The translations under genes and the position numbers were made by a program. Shown in pieces: positions 23,301 to 30,806 of a stretch of 47,954 nucleotides of DNA (position 1 is the stretch's first letter; each line of letters opens with the position of its first letter). The notes under the pieces are model-generated. The model was not told the DNA's origin and ran no database searches. It worked only from the letters and a program-made list of their open reading frames with translations. The stretch lies in assembly GCF_001074805.1 (NCBI RefSeq), contig NZ_JUPI01000008.1, forward strand, positions 1 through 47,954, read 5' to 3'. This DNA is from Streptococcus parasanguinis. GTDB lineage: Bacteria > Bacillota > Bacilli > Lactobacillales > Streptococcaceae.

Positions 23301-23948
23301 GTGGTCAAAATTTATGTATCTTTAGAAAGTGTGAAGGATTGGACGAACAATTTTTTTTTAATGGGTGGAAATCCGCCGATAAAGAACCATACGATTGTTA
23401 ATAAAATTGTGTCATCAAGGAAGATCGAAAGGATTGTCATTTTTACAGTTTATCGAGAAAATTGGGAACCGTATATGAAAAAGTATACGGAAGTTTTCCA
23501 AAGTCAATTTCCTAATCTAATCACTGATTACTTACTATTGGACACTGAGCAGATTAATTTTGATAGCTATCTAGATGCTGATCTAATTATTATCGGTGGT
23601 GGAAATACGGAAAAGTATTTAGCTACTTACGTCAATCAGCAGTTCAAAAATTATATCGATCGTATGCTGAATAAAGGGGCGAAAGTTATAGGATTTTCTG
23701 CAGGAGCCCTATTATTAGGAGAAAAAGTCTATGTTTCATCTAATGATCATTCAGATCATCAGATAAAGATAAAAAATGGGTTGGAACTCTTTAGTCAGTT
23801 TTTAATTAGTGTCCATTATGATTTATGGAATGATAAAGCTAATAAGGATAGAGCTGAGGAACTCGTTAATGTTCCCATAATCCCACTAAATGACTATTCC
23901 TGTCTTGTATTAGATAAACTTGGAAACATCATAGAGAAAATTGACTAG
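23301..23948 (+). CDS. Peptidase S51 (dipeptidase E)-like protein, copy 1
   Basis: This copy has the S51/class I glutamine-amidotransferase-like fold: ADLIIIGGGNTEKYL, then the nucleophile-elbow GFSAGALLLGE carrying the catalytic Ser, and ISVHYD for the His region. From residue Met at 23361 it differs from the copy at 26640 at about 13 of 195 positions. The start is uncertain: the frame is open from a GTG at 23301, but the equivalent of copy 2's start codon is TTG at 23339 and is out of frame by one base in a nine-T run. Substrate unknown; the family cleaves Asp-X dipeptides or cyanophycin-like peptides. Confidence 0.7.
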   Translation: MVKIYVSLESVKDWTNNFFLMGGNPPIKNHTIVNKIVSSRKIERIVIFTVYRENWEPYMKKYTEVFQSQFPNLITDYLLLDTEQINFDSYLDADLIIIGGGNTEKYLATYVNQQFKNYIDRMLNKGAKVIGFSAGALLLGEKVYVSSNDHSDHQIKIKNGLELFSQFLISVHYDLWNDKANKDRAEELVNVPIIPLNDYSCLVLDKLGNIIEKID

Positions 23949-23995
23949 TTTTCATTATCTAAATCTTGTTTTAGGTAACTAAAGTGTAAACGAAC
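23361..23995 (+). repeat. 635-bp duplication, left copy
   Basis: Aligns without gaps to 26661-27295 at a constant offset of 3300. It covers most of the S51 gene and 47 bases after its stop. Substitutions are scattered, so the duplication is not recent. Confidence 0.9.
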
Positions 23996-24021
23996 ATTTA
24001 TATGAAAGGCATAGAGTAAAC

Positions 24022-24513
24022 ATGAGTCTCTTATTTGAAGAATTTAAAACCATTTGTTTCCATTTAAATCGAGTCGGAATTACACCGACACTGATGGGAT
24101 CTTTGGGATTGGAGTTTAGAACGAAATAAAATTGGGGGCCGTCTGACATTGACATTCATGTGCCTGGTGACCCTAGAGGTTGGGAAGCACCTGATCATCT
24201 CAGAATTTATGATTGGGACAAGATAATGAAAGCGATGAAAGACTTAGGCTACGTTTTAATAGATATTCATGAGCATGAATTCCAAAAGGATCGAGTGAGT
24301 GTTGAATTTGGAAGTATCGATTCCTTACCTGATTTTGCAGGAGTTTCGGAATCGGATATAGAGCTTATTCACACTGAAGGCATCACTTTTCGTCTTCCAA
24401 GTCTGGAGCAGTATCTAAGTATTTACAAAGCTTCTTCTCAAGACTCCTATCGAAATGATCACAATAACAATAAGGATTTTAAGAAGATCGAGTGGCTGGA
24501 AAGACATTTGTAA
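24022..24513 (+). pseudogene. Nucleotidyltransferase-superfamily protein, interrupted by an in-frame stop
   Basis: Reading from the ATG at 24022 gives SLLFEEFKTICFHLNRVGI, then MGSLGLE, a TAA codon at 24127-24129, and in the same frame NWGPSDIDIHVPGDPRGWE to the stop at 24513. GS plus DID is the metal-binding signature of minimal nucleotidyltransferases of the type that adenylylate drugs or proteins. The stop falls between the GS and DxD motifs, so a restart downstream (24160) would lack the catalytic pair. Apart from the stop the frame is intact, so the lesion is recent, or a sequencing error. Confidence 0.75.
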
Positions 24514-24604
24514 ATTATCATATGAAAAGTAGTAAGTTGTAAGACTGGCTGCTATGTTATTTTTATTATCATTTTTATTGGTTATATAATTTATACTATA
24601 ATGG

Positions 24605-24773
24605 CGAGTACTAGAATTAGTAAAGAAAAGCAGGTGGAAAAATTGTAAAAGAGCCACAGGGACTTTTCTGGGGTGGATATCACGCATATTTTTCGGATTT
24701 AGATGGATATTATTGGGAAGTTTCTTGGGGAGCCAATTTTCAATTTGATGAAAATGGACTATTGAAATTTTAG
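24605..24773 (+). pseudogene. VOC (glyoxalase/bleomycin resistance fold) C-terminal fragment
   Basis: The last 42 codons read VKEPQGLFWGGYHAYFSDLD and then GYYWEVSWG, a typical VOC C-terminus with the FSDLDGYYWEV metal/active-site strand. Upstream, VLELVKK joins AGGK only if one extra A in the AAAGAAAAG run (24622-24630) is skipped, so there is a frameshift. The N-terminal two thirds are missing. Confidence 0.75.
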
Positions 24774-24794
24774 TAATTAAGGGAGATAGCAAAA

Positions 24795-25115
24795 ATGGCT
24801 TCAAGTAAAGAATATTTAGATTTCATTTTAGAACAATTGTCCGAGTTGGAAGAAATATCATATAGAGCAATGATGGGTGAGTATATAATTTATTATCGAG
24901 GGAAAATCATAGGTGGAATTTATGATGATAGATTTTTAGTGAAGCCTGTCAAATCTGCAATAGCGTATATGCCGAATGTAGAATACGAATTGCCGTATGA
25001 AGGTGCAAAGGAAATACTATTGGTAGATGATGTTGACAACAAAGAATATTTAACCGGCTTATTTAATTCAATGTATGATGAGTTACCTGCACCAAAACCA
25101 AAGAAAAAGAAATAA
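24795..25115 (+). CDS. TfoX/Sxy N-terminal-domain family protein
   Basis: A 106-aa protein with the TfoX N-terminal fold: YLDFILEQLSELEEISYRAM, then MGEYIIYYRGKIIGGIYDDR and FLVKPVK, ending in a Lys-rich tail. In proteobacteria TfoX/Sxy coactivates competence genes, but small stand-alone N-domain versions in Firmicutes have no established function, so no competence role is claimed. GGGAG precedes the ATG. It is the last intact gene before the distal rlmD-tail repeat. Confidence 0.8.
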   Translation: MASSKEYLDFILEQLSELEEISYRAMMGEYIIYYRGKIIGGIYDDRFLVKPVKSAIAYMPNVEYELPYEGAKEILLVDDVDNKEYLTGLFNSMYDELPAPKPKKKK

Positions 25116-25419
25116 TAAAATCTCAGTTTATCTAGGTAATACCATTTAACGATAACTTTATGCGATCGTTAAAAAGCATGTGAATATGTTCTCGGTGACT
25201 GCGCATGTCGAGTGTATGAGCTTGTTGGTAAAACGTAGCTAAACCTCTCGCTTTGACATTTCAAGGCGAGATGCTTCAAAGCTCCACTGGAGATTTGAAC
25301 TCCCCAAACCTTTTGAGTTCTAGGCGAATTCCTGTTTGGATGGAGTGATACTTTGGTTTGGATCTGGGCTGTGATATAGAGGTCATGACCAGAAATAATG
25401 AAATAGAGGAGTAAAATTG
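25116..25419. repeat. Intergenic DNA with a diverged rlmD 3'-end copy
   Basis: From 25203, CGCATGTCGAGTGTATGAGC and then TTGTTGGTAAAACG match the rlmD end. CCAAACCTTTTGAGTTC (25304-25320) matches the repeat hairpin, with an extra segment inserted between. An inverted pair CTCGC/GCGAG and TCAAA-CTCCA/TGGAG-ATTTGA lies inside. No ORF is convincing here. AGAGGAG at 25405 serves the next gene. Confidence 0.65.
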
Positions 25420-26463
25420 ATGGAGAAAAATAAGCTCAAAGCAATTATGTTTGCCTTTCTGGCAGCTGTTTTTTATGCCATAAATGTACCGATATCAAAG
25501 GTTCTTTTGCAGCATGTGGGCCCGACTACAATGGCAGCATTGTTGTATCTTGGTGCTGGGATTGGTATTGGGATGATGTCACTCTTTAATAAGAAGGACA
25601 GGGAGAAAGCTGAGAGCCTGACAAAAGCGGAACTTCCCTATATTGTCGGAATGATTGTTCTCGATATTGCTGCACCGATTTTTCTGATGCTTGGAATCAG
25701 CTATGGTTCCTCTGCCAATGCATCGCTTCTCGGGAATTTTGAAATTGTGGCGACGACAGTCATTGCCTTGATTCTCTTCAAAGAAGCTGTAACCAAAAGA
25801 TTATGGGTAGCTATTGGGCTAATCACCCTGTCAAGCATCTTGCTGTCGTTTGAAGGAACAGACAGCTTTCATTTCTCTTATGGTTCTTTGCTGGTGATCA
25901 TGGCTACCGTTTGCTGGGGACTTGAAAATAACTGCACTAGAGAACTATCATCAAAGAGCACCTATCAAATTGTGATGCTAAAAGGCCTATGCTCAGGTCT
26001 TGGCGCTCTGGTCATTTCCCTTATAAAAAAAGAGTCCTTTCCAGGATTTGGCTATATCGCCATTGCCTTGGCTTTAGGTTTTGTGGCTTACGGACTCAGC
26101 ATTTTCATGTATGTGAGAGCCCAGAATGTTCTCGGAGCAGCTAAAACTAGTGCCTATTATGCTGTCAATCCCTTGATCGGGGCTCTCCTTGCTTTTGTAT
26201 TTTTAAGTGAATCCTTATCCTGGATGTATGTGATCGCCTTGATCGTGATGGTCATTGGTTCTGCTTTAGTGGTAGTCGATACGTTTATTCGCCAACATGA
26301 CCATGAACACCAGCATACATTCACGCATAGCCATGGCGGAAGTACCCACACGCATACGGTAAGGCATTCGCATGTCCACAAGCATTATCTAACAGAAGAG
26401 AAGCACAGACATCGTCATTCTATCGAGGAACTAGAGTGTCTAGCAGAGGAAAAAGATAGGTAA
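25420..26463 (+). CDS. DMT/EamA family transporter with histidine-rich tail
   Basis: The ATG at 25420 (AGAGGAG upstream) is preferred over a TTG three bases earlier, giving 347 aa. Ten hydrophobic helices form two EamA repeats (FAFLAAVFYAINVPISKVLL; GSLLVIMATVCWGLENNCTR). A cytoplasmic tail from about residue 290 holds roughly 15 His in HDHEHQH, THSHGG, THTHT, HSHVHKHY and KHRHRH patterns, like the metal-binding tails of Zn/Ni/Co transporters. DMT proteins export metabolites or amino acids; the tail suggests metal sensing or transport. Its codon use looks more host-like than that of the flanking A+T-rich genes. Confidence 0.85.
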   Translation: MEKNKLKAIMFAFLAAVFYAINVPISKVLLQHVGPTTMAALLYLGAGIGIGMMSLFNKKDREKAESLTKAELPYIVGMIVLDIAAPIFLMLGISYGSSANASLLGNFEIVATTVIALILFKEAVTKRLWVAIGLITLSSILLSFEGTDSFHFSYGSLLVIMATVCWGLENNCTRELSSKSTYQIVMLKGLCSGLGALVISLIKKESFPGFGYIAIALALGFVAYGLSIFMYVRAQNVLGAAKTSAYYAVNPLIGALLAFVFLSESLSWMYVIALIVMVIGSALVVVDTFIRQHDHEHQHTFTHSHGGSTHTHTVRHSHVHKHYLTEEKHRHRHSIEELECLAEEKDR

Positions 26464-26639
26464 AAGCAAATAGAAGATAGGCTATTACGAGAGGCTGATA
26501 TGAAATCAGAATGAGCTGCCTTTGTTCTGAAATTCGGTAGATGCGAAGAGTTTCTGAGAGCTATCGGTAAAACTTGTATGGACAGATTAAAAGTTGGAGT
26601 ACCATCTTTGCCTCGTTTTTGAGAAAGGACAAAGAAAAA

Positions 26640-27248
26640 ATGGAAGCACAAATTTTTTTGATGGGTGGAAATCCACCGATAAAGAACCATACGATTGTTA
26701 ATAAAATTTTGTCATCAAGGAAGATCGAAAGAATTGTCATTTTTACAGTTTATCGAGAAAATTGGCAACCGTATATGAAAAAGTACACGGAAGTTTTCCA
26801 AAGTCAATTTCCTAATCTAAACACTGATTACTTACTCTTGGACACTGAGCAGATTAATTTTGATAGCTATCTAGATGCTGATGTCATCATCATCGGTGGT
26901 GGAAATACGGAAAAGTATCTAGCTACTTATGTCAATCAGGAGTTCAAAAATTATATCGTTCATATGCTGAATAAAGGGGCGAAAGTTATGGGATTTTCTG
27001 CAGGAGCCCTATTATTAGGAGAAAAAGTCTATGTTTCACCTAATGATCATTCAGATCATCAGATAAAGATAAAAAATGGATTAGGACTCTTTAGTCAGTT
27101 TTTAATTAGTGTCCATTATGATTCCTGGAATGATAAAGCTAATAAGGATAGAGCTGAAGAACTTGTTGATGTTCCCATAATTCCACTAAATGATCATTCA
27201 TGTCTTGTATTGGATAAACTTGGAAATATCATAGAGAAAATTGACTAG
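26640..27248 (+). CDS. Peptidase S51 (dipeptidase E)-like protein, copy 2
   Basis: A 202-aa protein starting at the ATG at 26640 (MEAQIFLMGGN), which gives the expected first beta strand; the frame is open further upstream but that part is not family-like. The S51 elements are ADVIIIGGGNTEKYL, GFSAGALLLGE (nucleophile Ser) and ISVHYD. This is the better preserved copy of the duplicated pair. The preceding 175 bases show no clear gene. Cytoplasmic, substrate unknown. Confidence 0.8.
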   Translation: MEAQIFLMGGNPPIKNHTIVNKILSSRKIERIVIFTVYRENWQPYMKKYTEVFQSQFPNLNTDYLLLDTEQINFDSYLDADVIIIGGGNTEKYLATYVNQEFKNYIVHMLNKGAKVMGFSAGALLLGEKVYVSPNDHSDHQIKIKNGLGLFSQFLISVHYDSWNDKANKDRAEELVDVPIIPLNDHSCLVLDKLGNIIEKID

Positions 27249-27295
27249 TTTCCATTATCTAAATCTTGATCTAGGTGACTAAAGCGTAGACGAAC
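26661..27295 (+). repeat. 635-bp duplication, right copy
   Basis: Same unit as 23361-23995 at an offset of 3300, ending at GTAGACGAAC. The DNA between the copies could be lost by recombination. Confidence 0.9.
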
Positions 27296-27354
27296 TGGAT
27301 AGGTTACTAGTGAAAACTGCAAAAAGTGTTGTGAAATGAATCGGAGAGTGCTTG

Positions 27355-28233
27355 ATGAATTTTATTAGTAAGATAGCCATAAATAAAGGCTGGTCAGATG
27401 ATAAAAAGTATTGTGTGACAGATCAAAATCAGCAAAAATATTTCTTGCGTGTTTCTGATAAGGAGAAGTTAGATTCTAAAAAATTTGAATTTGATATGAT
27501 GGAGAAGGTGGCTTCTCTTGGAATTCCGATGTGTAAACCGATTAGCATAGAACTCTGTGATGACGAAGTGCATTCTTTACACGAATGGATAGACGGGAAA
27601 GATGCAAGAGAAACCATTTTAACTGTTTCAAAAGAACAACAATACATTTACGGAGTAGAAGCAGGAAGAATCCTCCAAAAAATTCATTCACTCCCTATTA
27701 CAGAAGTTCGTGAAGATTGGGAGGTCTTTTATAATCGAAAAATTGATGACAAAATCTCCAAATACAAAGAATGTCCCGTTCAATATGAAAATGGTCAGAC
27801 CTTTATTGAGTTTTTAAATGCAAATCGAGAATTGTTAAAAGATAGACCTCAGGTTTTCCAACATGGAGATTATCATATCGGGAATTTCATGATTGGTGAA
27901 GATGGAGAAATTTATGTCATTGACTTTGATCGATTTGATCTTGGAGATCCTTGGGAGGAATTCAATCGTATTGTATGGTCTGCTCAAGTCTCTCCCTCTT
28001 TTGCGTCTGGTATGATAGATGGATATTTTGATCATAAGGTTCCGGATTTATTTTGGAAGCTTCTCGCTATCTATATTCTAAATAACCTAGTTGGTGCTCT
28101 GCCATGGGCTGTACCATACGGAGCTGAAGAAATATCTGTAATGCAACATCAAGCTAAGGAAATTCTGGAATGGTATGATGATATGAAGCAAATCATTCCT
28201 AGTTGGTACTTGACTAAGAACACGGCTGAATAA
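27355..28233 (+). CDS. Aminoglycoside phosphotransferase (APH) family kinase
   Basis: A 292-aa protein with the APH/choline-kinase fold. An N-terminal nucleotide-binding lobe (QQKYFLRVSDKEKL) is followed by the catalytic loop VFQHGDYHIGNFMIG (Asp base and Asn) and the metal motif VIDFDRFDLGDPWEEFNR. The C-terminal helical part binds substrate. Family members phosphorylate aminoglycosides, macrolides, choline or sugars; which applies here cannot be told. The ATG at 27355 follows CGGAGAG. It is part of the A+T-rich accessory run. Confidence 0.82.
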   Translation: MNFISKIAINKGWSDDKKYCVTDQNQQKYFLRVSDKEKLDSKKFEFDMMEKVASLGIPMCKPISIELCDDEVHSLHEWIDGKDARETILTVSKEQQYIYGVEAGRILQKIHSLPITEVREDWEVFYNRKIDDKISKYKECPVQYENGQTFIEFLNANRELLKDRPQVFQHGDYHIGNFMIGEDGEIYVIDFDRFDLGDPWEEFNRIVWSAQVSPSFASGMIDGYFDHKVPDLFWKLLAIYILNNLVGALPWAVPYGAEEISVMQHQAKEILEWYDDMKQIIPSWYLTKNTAE

Positions 28234-28376
28234 TAAAAGAGCTTAAATATCAATTTGAAGAAATGTCAGGATTTTTTGCTCAGAATCTAACGTATATAAC
28301 TATCTTTAAAACAGATGATTTTTATCACTACGAGTTAAAGTCTTACAGTAAGGAGTTTAAATATGAAATTCCATGA
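28230..28376 (+). pseudogene. Remnant reading frame, unknown family
   Basis: An open stretch without its own good start reads KELKYQFEEMSGFFAQNL and then TYITIFKTDDFYHYELKSYS, before a TGA at 28374-28376 that overlaps the hydrolase start in another frame. It looks like the C-terminal end of a deleted gene because the composition is protein-like. I do not recognise the family. Confidence 0.35.
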
Positions 28377-29139
28377 ATTTGGGGATAAGAATTTGCCTTC
28401 TATCTTGCTGATACATGGCGGTGGCAGTTCTTGGTGGAATTATCTTCGTCAAGCACGGATTTTGTCAGAAGACTACCGTGTTATTCTACCCACTTTGAAT
28501 GGCCACGGTGAAGAATATCAACTCGATTATGTTTCTACTGAAGATTCTGCTTTGGAGGTCCTAGACTATGTCAAAGCAAACTGTGGTGGGAAGGTGTTTG
28601 CGATCGGTGGTGTTTCACTGGGTGGTCAAATTGCCATGGAACTTTTGTCCTTAGACAGCGAGATAGCTGAGAAGGCCATCATAGATGGAAGCCTCTGTAT
28701 TCCTCAACCAAGGTTAGCTAAAATCAGCATCTTTCTAGTAGCTCTATTTGGTAAACTGATGTTCAGTAAATTCTCTTGTAAACTTCAATTAAGCATGATG
28801 AACAAACTCTATCCTAAACTGGCTTATCCAGAGGAGATAAAAGCATATTATTTGGAGGATCTGCCAAGGACGCCTATCAAAACATTAGTGACTATTTACA
28901 AAACCTATATGGGGCGTTACAAGATGAAGGATACGATTTCTGCTAGCAAGGCGCAGGTTCTGTATATCTATGGTGAAAAAGAATTGAACTGTGTGAAAGC
29001 ATCAGCGAAATTATTTCAGCAGCTACATCCCAACACGATCTTGTATGAAGCAAAGGGTTATAATCATGGCTTTTTGTCGGCTTACCTGCCCCAAGAGTGG
29101 ATTAAGTTGGTTGTCCCATTTTTGGAGAATAACGATTGA
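28363..29139 (+). CDS. Alpha/beta-fold hydrolase
   Basis: A 258-aa soluble protein. The oxyanion segment LIHGGGSSWWNYL is near residue 17, the nucleophile elbow is IGGVSLGGQIAME (Ser about 86), the acid lies in the YIYGEKELNC region, and the catalytic His is in GYNHGFLSAYLP near the C-terminus. AAGGAG lies upstream of the ATG. Substrate unknown; the small cap domain suits esters or lactones. It is next to a DUF4336 gene, with which it probably forms a unit. Confidence 0.85.
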   Translation: MKFHEFGDKNLPSILLIHGGGSSWWNYLRQARILSEDYRVILPTLNGHGEEYQLDYVSTEDSALEVLDYVKANCGGKVFAIGGVSLGGQIAMELLSLDSEIAEKAIIDGSLCIPQPRLAKISIFLVALFGKLMFSKFSCKLQLSMMNKLYPKLAYPEEIKAYYLEDLPRTPIKTLVTIYKTYMGRYKMKDTISASKAQVLYIYGEKELNCVKASAKLFQQLHPNTILYEAKGYNHGFLSAYLPQEWIKLVVPFLENND

Positions 29140-29171
29140 TTATACTTTATTAATTTAGAAAGCAGAGTTCC

Positions 29172-29909
29172 ATGGAAGTCAAAAAATATAGTCCCCTCAA
29201 TTCCTTAAAAAAGATAGCAGATAATCTATGGGTTGTGGATGGGGAAGAAGTACTGATGGATTTCAAATTCTTCAAAGTGCCTTTTTCAACTAGAATGACA
29301 GTTATCCGTCTACAGAATGGTGGTCTTTGGGTGCATTCACCGACAAAGCCTAATGACAATTTGCTTTTTGAAATCAAGCAATTAGGTGAGGTAAAACACC
29401 TTATTGCACCCAATGTCTTACATTATAGTTATATAGATGAATGGCATCAACTATTTCCTGAAGCAAAAGTTTGGCTAGCTAGTGGTGTTCAAAAGCGTGC
29501 CAGAAAATCGGGAATGAGTTTGTATTATGGTCAGGAATTAAGCAAGGCCAATTGGAACGAGGAAATTTGTTTTACAACATTTGAGGGAAGTTTTTACGTG
29601 AAAGAGGTTGTTTTTTTCCATACTGAAAGTTCAACTCTAATTTTAACGGATCTTATTGAAAACATAGAAACAGAAAATTTATCGATTTTTGAAAAGCTAC
29701 TGTTAAAAATAGGTGATAATCACTATCCAAATGGTAAAACACCAAGAGATTTAAGAATGACTTTTTTATTTGGTAAAAAACAAGCATTGAAGAGTTATCA
29801 TAAAATAAAGAAATGGGAACCTAAGAATATTATTATTTCTCATGGACCGTGTATCATTGGACAAACAAAAGAGATGTTAAACCAAGCGTTCTTTTGGCTA
29901 GAGAAATAG
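29172..29909 (+). CDS. DUF4336 family protein (metallo-beta-lactamase-like fold)
   Basis: A 245-aa protein matching DUF4336: KKIADNLWVVDGEEVL, then TRMTVIRLQNGGLWVHSP, KHLIAPNVLHYSYIDEWHQLFPEAKVWL split around a central core, and LILTDLIENIETEN. The fold is related to metallo-beta-lactamases but the canonical HxHxDH motif is not seen; YSYIDEW occupies the region. No function is established for the family. It starts 32 bases after the hydrolase stop. Confidence 0.75.
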   Translation: MEVKKYSPLNSLKKIADNLWVVDGEEVLMDFKFFKVPFSTRMTVIRLQNGGLWVHSPTKPNDNLLFEIKQLGEVKHLIAPNVLHYSYIDEWHQLFPEAKVWLASGVQKRARKSGMSLYYGQELSKANWNEEICFTTFEGSFYVKEVVFFHTESSTLILTDLIENIETENLSIFEKLLLKIGDNHYPNGKTPRDLRMTFLFGKKQALKSYHKIKKWEPKNIIISHGPCIIGQTKEMLNQAFFWLEK

Positions 29910-30102
29910 GAATTTACTATAAAGAAATTAATAAAATATATCTAATATAATTGACTACAATTACTTGGAGTTGTTAAATTAAGATGTGGAATCTACTTAA
30001 ATTGTTGATTCTAAGAGGTATCAGTTGACACGAGAGAAAGAATATAGATTAGCTATCGGTATCTCTTAATTAGATTTAGTGAAAGAAGAATCCATTTTTC
30101 AC
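29910..30102. other. A+T-rich spacer, nothing recognised
   Basis: Between the DUF4336 gene and the toxin-antitoxin promoter there is very A+T-rich DNA with no ORF, strong hairpin or repeat that I can support. Confidence 0.4.
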
Positions 30103-30154
30103 TTGAATCCCTTCTCTTTCGTATGGTAGAATGTATATACAAATTGTATGTACA
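30103..30154 (+). promoter_or_regulatory. Toxin-antitoxin promoter with two palindromic operators
   Basis: -35 TTGAAT (30103-30108) and extended -10 TGG-TAGAAT (30124-30132) are 18 bp apart. Two operators follow: TGTATATACA (30132-30141) and TGTATGTACA (30145-30154), 13 bp centre to centre. This is the classic layout for autorepression by an antitoxin dimer pair. Confidence 0.75.
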
Positions 30155-30168
30155 AAGGAGAGGTAGAA

Positions 30169-30462
30169 ATGGCAAACACGAAAGCAGTGAATTTTCGCGC
30201 AGATGCGATGTTTTACCAAAAAACAAAAGAGGTACTTGCAGATCAAAAAATTTCGGTGTCAGATGTCCTAAATGCAGCACTTCGAAAAATTGCCAACGGG
30301 ACTGTGGATCCAAGAGAATTTGTTTCAAGTGATTTGCAGGACACGCAGTATCAAGTGGCCTTTGAGGATTTGAAGAAGGAGATTTTAGTTGGGCATCAGG
30401 AAATCGCTCAAGGGAAAGTCACTTCTGTAGCCGATGTGAGAAAGGAATTTGGTCTTGACTAA
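30169..30462 (+). CDS. RelB/DinJ-type antitoxin
   Basis: A 97-aa protein from the ATG at 30169 (GGAGAGG upstream). The ribbon-helix-helix is at the N-terminus (AVNFRADAMFYQKTKEVLAD, then SVSDVLNAALRKI), typical of RelB/DinJ antitoxins that bind DNA and neutralise a RelE-fold toxin through the C-terminal half. The end, VADVRKEFGLD, is also family-like. Its stop lies inside the toxin start region, coupling the two genes. Autoregulation through the twin palindromes upstream is likely. Confidence 0.85.
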   Translation: MANTKAVNFRADAMFYQKTKEVLADQKISVSDVLNAALRKIANGTVDPREFVSSDLQDTQYQVAFEDLKKEILVGHQEIAQGKVTSVADVRKEFGLD

Positions 30463-30793
30463 GTTGAAACGCTATCAGGTCTTTCTTGCAGATCAGGCTA
30501 AGCAGGACTTGCGTGGCATTCACGACTATATTCTTGTGAATTTTTATAGCCAGCAAGCTGCAGATGGCAAAGTTGATTTGCTATTAAGTGCTCTTGAGAC
30601 CCTAGAACTGTTTCCAGAAGCCTGTCCTCTGGTATCAAGCCGGGGCTATGGTGAGATGACGAATGATGGGAAACCCTATCGTTATATGCCAATAGAGAAC
30701 TATCTCGCATTTTATTATATTGAGAAGCATACAGTGTATGTTTCTCGTATACTCAGTGCAAAGCAGGATTGGGTCAAGATTTTTTATAAGTAG
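30455..30793 (+). CDS. RelE/ParE superfamily toxin
   Basis: Start taken as the TTG at 30455, 8 bp inside the antitoxin gene and eight bases after AAGGA; an upstream TTG at 30449 is also possible. About 112 aa. RelE/ParE features are YQVFLADQAKQDLRGIHDYI, FPEACPLVSSRGYGEM, YRYMPIENYLAFYYIE and VYVSRILSAKQDW. Members cleave mRNA on the ribosome or poison gyrase; the sequence alone does not decide. It forms a type II module with the preceding gene. Confidence 0.85.
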   Translation: MTKLKRYQVFLADQAKQDLRGIHDYILVNFYSQQAADGKVDLLLSALETLELFPEACPLVSSRGYGEMTNDGKPYRYMPIENYLAFYYIEKHTVYVSRILSAKQDWVKIFYK

Positions 30794-30806
30794 GATGAGG
30801 ACCCCC

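Noticed and set aside
24795-25115. Competence regulator function for the TfoX-like protein
   Set aside because: Streptococcal competence runs through ComE/ComX; only the N-terminal TfoX fold is present, and no competence gene is nearby.
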